Below the pieces are notes generated by a model, which made no database searches, was not told the DNA's origin, and worked only from the letters and a program-made list of their open reading frames with translations. Source: Methanoculleus sp. 7T (GTDB lineage Archaea; Halobacteriota; Methanomicrobia; Methanomicrobiales; Methanoculleaceae). From it: DNA of 64,000 bases. Location: NCBI RefSeq assembly GCF_023195915.1, contig NZ_JALPRP010000001.1:1054001-1118000 (forward strand), written 5' to 3'. Of the stretch, positions 58,585 to 64,000 are shown piece by piece (the stretch's first letter is position 1; every line of letters begins with the position of its first letter). The translations under genes and the position numbers were made by a program.

Positions 58585-59403
58585 TCATCCCGAATCCCTA
58601 GATCCCCGGAGCTTCACGGCAGCGTAAGGTGCCTGCTTCCCCGCCTCAGGGTGTGCGCAGGAATTCCACGGTTCATGGTCCTCTAGATACTCATCCACAT
58701 CCGGGCAGAGATAATATCGCATATTTCGCCCTTCCCTCTCGTTTCGGATGATACCATCCCTGATCAACGACTTCATATGGCAGGTGACATTCGGGCCCGA
58801 CATGATGAGCCTGAACGCGATATCCTTTCTCGTGCATCCCGGGTGCCGCAGGACAAAGCGTAATATCCGGCTCTTCTGGTGATCATGGAGATATCCGGCG
58901 ATCTTCCTCTCCAGGTCGGAGAAAGGATCTGCATTGACAAAATAACTCACTCCTCCGGAGTTCTGCTCCGGGAAAACCTTACCCATCCTGCATAACACTT
59001 CCACGTGGTATCTGGTGGTCCCGATGTTCATACAGAGCACCCGGGAGAGAGCTTTCATAAGGATTCCAGGGTTCTCCTGTATGCACATATACACCGCATT
59101 TCGGTTTTCGTTGTCCAGGACGTTCCGGTACGTGACTCTTTTCTGGCCGAGGCGCAGCCATATGGAGAGCGAGAAGAGGATCTGTATCGGGATGAAGAGC
59201 GCCGGGGCGGACACGCACACGAATTCAAGGATAAGGATGTTCAGGGGAACATTCCAGATATACAGCGGATTCGGATCCGAAGGTAACTGCTCCGAGTATG
59301 GGCCATGAACTGGCTGAATGGGAGTGGCGCACGCGACAGACGGCAGTAACAGGATGCAGAAGACGATCAGAGCAATTCTGGCGAACCGCGACCCTGGAGC
59401 CAT
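58585..59403 (-). CDS. membrane-anchored winged-helix transcription regulator
   Basis: 272 residues from ATG 59403. A signal-like N-terminus (IALIVFCILLLPSVACA) and an internal membrane segment (LNILILEFVCVSAPALFIPI then QILFSLSIWLRLG) are followed by two winged helices: one near 90-150 (NRNAVYMCIQENPGILMKAL, IGTTRYHVEVLCRMGKV) and one near 170-235 (ILRFVLRHPGCTRKDIAFRL, SGPNVTCHMKSLIRDGIIRN, GRNMRYYL). This layout is common in Methanomicrobia and couples an envelope signal to DNA binding. Its place in the cluster makes it a candidate regulator of the seven shared promoters; that is inference. Confidence 0.8.
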   Translation of the reverse strand: MAPGSRFARIALIVFCILLLPSVACATPIQPVHGPYSEQLPSDPNPLYIWNVPLNILILEFVCVSAPALFIPIQILFSLSIWLRLGQKRVTYRNVLDNENRNAVYMCIQENPGILMKALSRVLCMNIGTTRYHVEVLCRMGKVFPEQNSGGVSYFVNADPFSDLERKIAGYLHDHQKSRILRFVLRHPGCTRKDIAFRLIMSGPNVTCHMKSLIRDGIIRNEREGRNMRYYLCPDVDEYLEDHEPWNSCAHPEAGKQAPYAAVKLRGSRDSG

Positions 59404-59739
59404 GGAGTTACATAAAACTAGTGGCAATAAAAATGTTTAGTTTCAGAAAATAGTTAAATGCATTCGGTTGAATCCCGGTCACATCCTCTCCGCAGACCTT
59501 AAATTTCCAGAGCCCGGGCACAGGGTTGGGTATCCCAAAACGGATCTGCCCATCTGAGGCCACGACCGTCATCGCCACAAAGTATGACCCCAAATGGATA
59601 CCGCGTTCGATCTATCTCGTCGTGGCGAATATCCGCGTCAGCGATAAAGTTGCTTGACCAACCAAGGTCACGTGTACCTCCACTTAACCTGCATCTCCCC
59701 TCCATTCCGGGAACAACCAGACATCGACCGAATGATCCG
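59404..59739. other. intergenic, possible decayed gene
   Basis: The minus-strand start region of the regulator has an AT-rich promoter (ACATTTTTATTGCC about 30 bases before the ATG). Farther right, minus-strand frames such as MGSYFVAMTVVASDGQIRFG and FGVILCGDDGRGLRWADPFW have coding-like pieces in alternate frames but no whole gene. Confidence 0.35.
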
Positions 59740-59970
59740 CTAACGGTGGTACAAACGGCGGTACAAGCGCCGAATGACCAGCAAAACCAGGCCAATGAAA
59801 CAGAATATAAGGAGTATCGCGAGAACAAGACCGACAACCTGGCCAAAGATCATGAGGAAGGGATCGTACTCCGGATAAAACTCCTTAATGGAGTGATAGA
59901 AGAGTAAGAGGAAGAGCATCACAGCAAACAATCCCGTTAAAATAGAGTCTATCGATACCTTTTGCCGCAT
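59740..59970 (-). CDS. small two-helix membrane protein
   Basis: 76 residues with ribosome site GGTGGATGA before the ATG. Two helices: SILTGLFAVMLFLLLFYHSI and IFGQVVGLVLAILLIFCFIG, LVLLVIRR. The C-terminus is basic (RRLYRRLYHR) and stays inside. The family is not recognised. It lies between the regulator and the P7 gene on the same strand and may belong to the same group. Confidence 0.6.
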   Translation of the reverse strand: MRQKVSIDSILTGLFAVMLFLLLFYHSIKEFYPEYDPFLMIFGQVVGLVLAILLIFCFIGLVLLVIRRLYRRLYHR

Positions 59971-60087
59971 GCTTCATCCACCCATTATGAAACCGTTACC
60001 GTAAACCGAAAACAATCCCAAACCGGAACTCCAGAAAGTATCTTCAGTTCGTCACTCGAAGAGATAAAATCTGCGAATCCCACCGCA

Positions 60088-60414
60088 TTACGGCGCATCC
60101 CTCCTGCGATGCGTTCGGATGAGATAGTACCCCACCAAGAGCATGATCACGGCCCCTAGAGCAACCCCCTGAAGCACAGGATTATAGAATACGCTGAATG
60201 CGCTTTCGGATCCCTGATATGTCACCGTATCTGGGGGTTCTTCGAGCACGGTCTGCCGGGCATTCCCTGTATCAACTGACAATGCCTCACCGTTTTTCGG
60301 GTCGATCCGCACGTCTTCACCCGGCTGAGCGGATGCATGCGCTATGCCGCCGCCAGCAAGGATGAAGAGCAGCAGGACAACACAGATCAACCGTCCCCTA
60401 CCGATACCATTCAT
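60088..60414 (-). CDS. small exported membrane protein (promoter P7)
   Basis: 108 residues with ribosome site GGAGGAAG. Signal peptide RLICVVLLLFILAGGGIAHA, an exported stretch of about 50 residues (GEDVRIDPKNGEALSVDTGN, PPDTVTYQGSESAF), and a C-terminal helix (GVALGAVIMLLVGYYLI) with a basic end RTHRRRDAP. There is no PGF motif, so it is not a classic sorted protein. Function unknown. Confidence 0.65.
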   Translation of the reverse strand: MNGIGRGRLICVVLLLFILAGGGIAHASAQPGEDVRIDPKNGEALSVDTGNARQTVLEEPPDTVTYQGSESAFSVFYNPVLQGVALGAVIMLLVGYYLIRTHRRRDAP

Positions 60415-60742
60415 GCCTTATCTTCCTCCAGATGGGGGATCCCCACAAACTATTGCGGACGCATCACCGGGCGCCCCCACAATGACTTGTACAGAACTCC
60501 ACTTATAAATTCTGTCCCATTCCTTTACACGTTCTGGGGCCGTTATCAAAACTGCCGAAAACAAATCCTCCTGAGGTAAAAGCACAGGAGATCATTCTTC
60601 TTGCGACGGTGTGTGCAACCGTCTCCGGCTGGCAACCCTCAAGGGATGCGATGAGGAACAGGATACTAGAAAAGTTCCGCTACCTGATATGACCCGCGGG
60701 AAAAGAGGGTGTACTCAATCCCCACAGGAACGAGCCGGATAC
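60415..60742. other. promoter P7 and spacer before the sulfur operon
   Basis: Promoter P7 and a short leader occupy the left part. From about 60545 to 60742, downstream of the comDE stop, no gene, repeat or clear terminator hairpin is seen. Confidence 0.4.
60499..60537 (-). promoter_or_regulatory. shared-type promoter P7
   Basis: Minus strand: box ACGTGTA (first base 60532) followed by AAGGA, 17 bases to ACAGAATT (60515), then TTATAAG. It drives the gene starting at 60414. Confidence 0.65.
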
Positions 60743-61864
60743 CTACCTCCCAACCGCCCGCACAAACCGCTCCCGGATCTCGGCCGGGGTAAGGGGAATA
60801 TTCGGGACCGGTGCATTCCCGGGGGCGAGCACAACGTGGATGAAATTCGGGCCCCGGCCCCGGTTATCCCAGGCCTCACTGAGTTCCTCCTCATCCTGCA
60901 CCTTGCACGTATTCCGGATCCCGGCGGCGAGGGCGAGGAGTTCCATGTCCACCTGGCCGGAGGCCGGGGTAGGCTGGTTCCCGGTGCTCCCGAAGGCCCC
61001 GTTGTCCAGACAGGCGATCGTGAGGTTCTCGGGAGCCTCTGCCGCCACCACCGGGAGGACGGCGGTGCCAAGCAGGCTCCCATCGCCGTCGAGGACGACG
61101 ACGTCCTTATCCGTCGCGAGCGCAAGCCCGAGCCCGATCGGCGTCGCCTGGGTGTAACTCCCGAGCATGTAGAAGTTGAGGTCCCGGTCGTTCGCCGCGT
61201 AGAGTTCCTTTGAGGGAACCCCGATGTTTGCAACCACCGCCTCACTGTCGAGGGCGGCCGCGATCACGCGGATAGCATCGTTCCGGGTCATCACCGGGTC
61301 GCGGAACATCCGCCGGTAGGCAAGCGCCGACTCCCGGGCCCTGGTCGGAAACACCCGCTCCGGCAGGCAGGCCTCCTCTTCCCCCTCCCAGAACGCGGGG
61401 AGGATCAGCCCCACGTGCGGCCGCATCGAGTCATAGGCGTCGCGGACGACCGTATCTATTAATTCCTCATCCGATGGATCGCGGATGATCGTGAAGGGTA
61501 TCCCGAGCGCCGCGAGCACCTCCGGGACCGCACGGTTGAACGGCACCTGGGCCGGGATCGCCTCATGGTAGACGCCCCGCCAGCTCGCGAGGACGGGGAG
61601 GGGGAGGCCGAAGGTGACGGTGAGCGACATGATGGCATTTAAGGAGTTCCCGAGCCCCGAACTCTGCATATGGAGCACCGGCCGCTCCCCGGCCATCGCG
61701 AGCCCGGCGCAGATCCCAACACCGTCCTCCTCCCGGGTGAGGTTCACTGCACGGAATCGCTCCGGGATCAGGGCGCAGAGGTCCTGCGTCCGGTCGCAGG
61801 GGAGCGACGCCACGGTATCGACCCCGAGGGCCGCGAGGCGGTCGAGGACACAGCCCTCACGCAT
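60743..61864 (-). CDS. comDE: sulfopyruvate decarboxylase, fused alpha and beta chains
   Basis: 373 residues from ATG 61864. The N-terminal half is the alpha (ComD) part: LGVDTVASLPCDRTQDLCAL, NLTREEDGVGICAGLAMAGE, HMQSSGLGNSLNAI. The C-terminal half is the beta (ComE) part with the thiamine-pyrophosphate motif VVLDGDGSLLGTAVLPVVAA, NLTIACLDN. It makes sulfoacetaldehyde from sulfopyruvate on the way to coenzyme M. In other methanogens the halves are separate genes or fused as here. The start overlaps the cysteate synthase stop by eight bases. Confidence 0.93.
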   Translation of the reverse strand: MREGCVLDRLAALGVDTVASLPCDRTQDLCALIPERFRAVNLTREEDGVGICAGLAMAGERPVLHMQSSGLGNSLNAIMSLTVTFGLPLPVLASWRGVYHEAIPAQVPFNRAVPEVLAALGIPFTIIRDPSDEELIDTVVRDAYDSMRPHVGLILPAFWEGEEEACLPERVFPTRARESALAYRRMFRDPVMTRNDAIRVIAAALDSEAVVANIGVPSKELYAANDRDLNFYMLGSYTQATPIGLGLALATDKDVVVLDGDGSLLGTAVLPVVAAEAPENLTIACLDNGAFGSTGNQPTPASGQVDMELLALAAGIRNTCKVQDEEELSEAWDNRGRGPNFIHVVLAPGNAPVPNIPLTPAEIRERFVRAVGR

Positions 61865-63146
61865 AGGCAGCCACCTCCTGCTCCGCAAGCCAGGCCCCGA
61901 TATCGTCCCTGATGTCCCCGCCGAGGGTCGCCCCGGCCGCGACGCGGAGGAAGGGCTCGACCGGGTAGCAGTCGAGGTCCTCGGCCGCACGCTGATACCC
62001 CCCACCGGTCACGTTCAGGAGCACCCGCTTCTTTTGGTCGATGAGGCCCTCCTCCACCGCCCGGGCGAGCGACGCGACCGCGACCGCGGCTGCCGGGTCG
62101 AGGTCGATCTCCTCGGTCTCGGCAAAAAGCCTCCCGGCGCTCCGGGCATCCTCGTTTGCGACCGGATACATCCTCCCGCCCGAGGCCAAAAGTGCGTCGC
62201 GGACCCCGCCCCGTATTCCCCAGGGCGGGTGGCGATTCGTCAGGACGTCAGCGTAGACCCGGGCGATCGAGGCCTCAGCGTCGGGCATATCCTCGGCCGC
62301 GATCGTCCTCCTCCCCGCCTCCCACGCCCTGACCATCGGGACGAAGGGGAGGTTCTGGGAGAGGTGGAGTTCCGGGAGGCGGGAGCCGAACCGGCCGTCG
62401 GCGACGAGCCGCTCCGCCGCCTCCCACGCGGCGATCCCCCCGGTCCCGCTCCCGACCGCCTGGAAGTAGTAGTCGGGGAGCCTGCCGGCGGTGAGAGCCC
62501 CATCGAGCATCACCGTCCCCATCCCGTCCCGGCGGGCGACATTCTTCGCCCCGCCCTCGGGGACGATTCCCGGGAGGGAGCAGACCTCCCTCCCGAATGC
62601 GATGGAGTCTGAGTAGTCCCCGTCCACCGTGATGAGGCAGACGTTCTCTGCCGGGACGGTCGTCCAGAGCCGGCCGGCGGCGGCCGTCGGGACCACCACC
62701 ACGATCGGGGTCCCGGTCAGCCCCGAGACCTGGCAGAACGCCCGGCCGGTGTTCCCAGCCGACGAGACCTGGATGACGCCGGCTCCCTTCTCCCGGAGGC
62801 GCAGGGCCGTCGGCTGGGCTTCGAGTTCCTTGAAGGAGCAGGTTTCCATCCCCGCACCCCGCTCGGGCCAGTAGCCCGAGAAGGTGACGGTGAGGTGTGC
62901 AAGACCGAGCTCCCGGGCGAGCCCGACGCTCTCGTAGGAGACCGGACCGGCATCGACCCCGAAGTGGCCCTCGACCGGGAGCCAGTCCTTGTAGCGGAAG
63001 ACCCCAGGGAGGTTCCGGAGGGTGAGGCGGCGCTCGGCGTAGACCGTCCTGAGCAGGGTATCACACCCCGAGGGACAGTCGAGGGTGTAGCGGTCGGGAA
63101 ATGACCGGCCGCACCCCGGGCACCGGAGGAGGTATTTCTCAGTCAC
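61857..63146 (-). CDS. cysteate synthase (threonine-synthase-like PLP enzyme)
   Basis: 429 residues. Fold type II PLP enzyme: N-terminal zinc-like CPGCGRSFPDRYTLDCPSGC, the Lys site SGYWPERGAGMETCSFKELE, QVSSAGNTGRAFCQVSGLTG and the phosphate cup GSGTGGIAAWEAAERL. Placed next to comDE, it is the cysteate synthase that makes L-cysteate from phosphoserine and sulfite in Methanosarcinales and Methanomicrobiales, rather than a true threonine synthase. That reading rests on established work on the family and on the neighbour. Its start overlaps the stop of the DUF39 gene. Confidence 0.88.
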   Translation of the reverse strand: MTEKYLLRCPGCGRSFPDRYTLDCPSGCDTLLRTVYAERRLTLRNLPGVFRYKDWLPVEGHFGVDAGPVSYESVGLARELGLAHLTVTFSGYWPERGAGMETCSFKELEAQPTALRLREKGAGVIQVSSAGNTGRAFCQVSGLTGTPIVVVVPTAAAGRLWTTVPAENVCLITVDGDYSDSIAFGREVCSLPGIVPEGGAKNVARRDGMGTVMLDGALTAGRLPDYYFQAVGSGTGGIAAWEAAERLVADGRFGSRLPELHLSQNLPFVPMVRAWEAGRRTIAAEDMPDAEASIARVYADVLTNRHPPWGIRGGVRDALLASGGRMYPVANEDARSAGRLFAETEEIDLDPAAAVAVASLARAVEEGLIDQKKRVLLNVTGGGYQRAAEDLDCYPVEPFLRVAAGATLGGDIRDDIGAWLAEQEVAAYA

Positions 63147-64000
63147 CGCATCCCGCCCCCCGTGAAGGTGAACCGGCGGTCGAGGACCATCTCTTTTAAG
63201 TCCCGGCAGAGGTCTTCGGCGAGCGTCCGGCCCGACTGGCGGAGGGTGATCGGGATCTTCCGTCCCCTGACCCGGAGCGAGCCCTCGCCGGCCTCAAGGG
63301 CGTCGTTCGGGCAGGCAGTGAGACAGGCGGTGCAGGCAAGACAGCGGTCAGGGTCGATACCGGTCTTCCGGGAGAACGCACCGGTGGGGCAGAGCGTAGC
63401 CACAACACAGGTCGAGCACTCCTCACACCACTCGGGGTAGTAGGTCACCTCACGGTCGGGCCGTTGCCAGACATCGGCGTAGGTCGCCTCCCCGAGGACG
63501 GCCCGGGTGTTGATGTCGGCGACCGGGAGGGGGATCTCCTCGTCGAGGACGCGGAGCCCCGCGACCTGCCGGTCGTCGAGGACCGGGACGGCGACGCCGA
63601 GGCTCGTGATGCACTCCGGCCCGGCGGAGGTTTTAAACCCGCCCATGTAGCGGGGCCGCATCCCGGCCATATCGGCGATAACCGTGAGGTTGGGCCGCTC
63701 GGGGGTGCTCCGGGTCCCTTCGCCGGTCACCATGCCGACGGAGCCGTTCAGGAGGACCGGCGTCCCGGCACCGACCGCGAGCCCGAGCGGGTCGTTCTGG
63801 AGGGGGTTGATCTCGCCGCACCCGCTGACCGAGACCTCTCGGCAGGGCCCCTCGAGCCCCTCGATGGAGAAGATCGTCTTTATCCGGGTCGGCTGGGTGT
63901 TGACGTAGGCGGTGTAGTTCCGGTAGGCGGTCCGGGTGGTGAAGAGCCGGGCGTAGGAGAAGTCGTCGATGGTCACCCGTGCCTCGACCGAGCGGTCGGC
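63143..64000 (-). CDS. DUF39/ferredoxin sulfurtransferase (methanogenesis marker 16 type), partial
   Basis: The frame runs through the right edge, so the N-terminus (probably about 100 residues) is missing. The DUF39 part includes EGPCREVSVSGCGEINPLQN, GSVGMVTGEGTRSTPERPNL, GFKTSAGPECITSLGVAVPV. The C-terminus has two 4Fe-4S motifs: CEECSTCVVATLCPTGAF and DPDRCLACTACLTACPNDAL. The family makes homocysteine from aspartate semialdehyde with a persulfide, using the ferredoxin for electrons; in some archaea the two parts are separate genes. Overlap with cysteate synthase shows one sulfur-assimilation operon. Confidence 0.88.
   Translation of the reverse strand, partial: ADRSVEARVTIDDFSYARLFTTRTAYRNYTAYVNTQPTRIKTIFSIEGLEGPCREVSVSGCGEINPLQNDPLGLAVGAGTPVLLNGSVGMVTGEGTRSTPERPNLTVIADMAGMRPRYMGGFKTSAGPECITSLGVAVPVLDDRQVAGLRVLDEEIPLPVADINTRAVLGEATYADVWQRPDREVTYYPEWCEECSTCVVATLCPTGAFSRKTGIDPDRCLACTACLTACPNDALEAGEGSLRVRGRKIPITLRQSGRTLAEDLCRDLKEMVLDRRFTFTGGGMR

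Noticed and set aside
61857-63146. Threonine synthase as the function of this PLP enzyme
   Set aside because: The fold is threonine-synthase-like, but its overlap with comDE and the DUF39 gene points to cysteate synthase.
1-64000. tRNA, rRNA or CRISPR array
   Set aside because: Intergenic regions were read for tRNA-like arms and regular spaced repeats; none was found. The cloverleaf-like elements lack the T-loop and anticodon features of tRNA.

Overview
The window comes from a high-GC methanogenic archaeon, most likely Methanomicrobiales and Methanoculleus-like. This rests on gene content: fused sulfopyruvate decarboxylase (comDE), a threonine-synthase-like cysteate synthase and a DUF39/ferredoxin sulfurtransferase (methanogenesis marker 16 type) at the right edge, archaeal AglB, Orc1/Cdc6, a PGF-CTERM surface protein, TATA-box promoters and GGTGA-type ribosome binding sites. 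The genus is inferred, not proven. No tRNA, rRNA or CRISPR array was seen.

Layout. 1-3.2 kb: AT-rich genes for surface-glycan or lipid work (methyltransferase, flippase-like membrane protein, B12-radical SAM). 3.5-11.9 kb: a worn accessory zone with an OLD-family nuclease split by a 192-bp in-frame insertion, a broken phage-like XhlA gene, a UPF0175/DUF3368 toxin-antitoxin pair split by a 57-bp double hairpin, an Orc1/Cdc6 gene, and an IS256 element whose transposase is also broken by a hairpin. 12-25.4 kb: a cell-surface polysaccharide locus (GT-C transferase, a 1101-residue methyltransferase/glycosyltransferase, Wzm/Wzt exporter, complete dTDP-L-rhamnose pathway rfbCBDA, three further glycosyltransferases). 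25.7-28.7 kb: AglB oligosaccharyltransferase and a CDP-alcohol phosphatidyltransferase. 28.8-30 kb: remnants of an ATPase and a HEPN/MNT pair around an intact-looking RelE-type pair.

30-36.2 kb is a redox and oxygen-defence block: glutaredoxin-thioredoxin reductase fusion, rubrerythrin, CDF metal transporter, three flavodoxin-fold FMN proteins, zinc ribbon, desulforedoxin, CMD protein and peroxiredoxin. 36.4-46 kb: an eight-PAS histidine kinase, site-2 protease, chorismate mutase, an arginine operon argC-CBS-argJ-argB and an ADP-ribosylglycohydrolase. 46-60.5 kb is a cluster of mostly unrecognised lipoproteins, secreted and membrane proteins with hemerythrin, an M28 peptidase, a Nudix enzyme, an AEC transporter and a membrane-anchored winged-helix regulator. 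60.7 kb to the end: the coenzyme M/sulfur operon.

The strongest new signal is in the 46-60.5 kb cluster. Seven minus-strand genes of unknown function carry the same promoter: a box resembling ACRYGTA, exactly 17 bases from its first base to an ACAGAA motif, then the TATA box. This looks like an undescribed co-regulated envelope regulon, possibly controlled by the membrane winged-helix protein in the same cluster. Second is a family of 55-58-bp cloverleaf-like double-hairpin elements and relatives that have landed in several genes between 4.7 and 11 kb.
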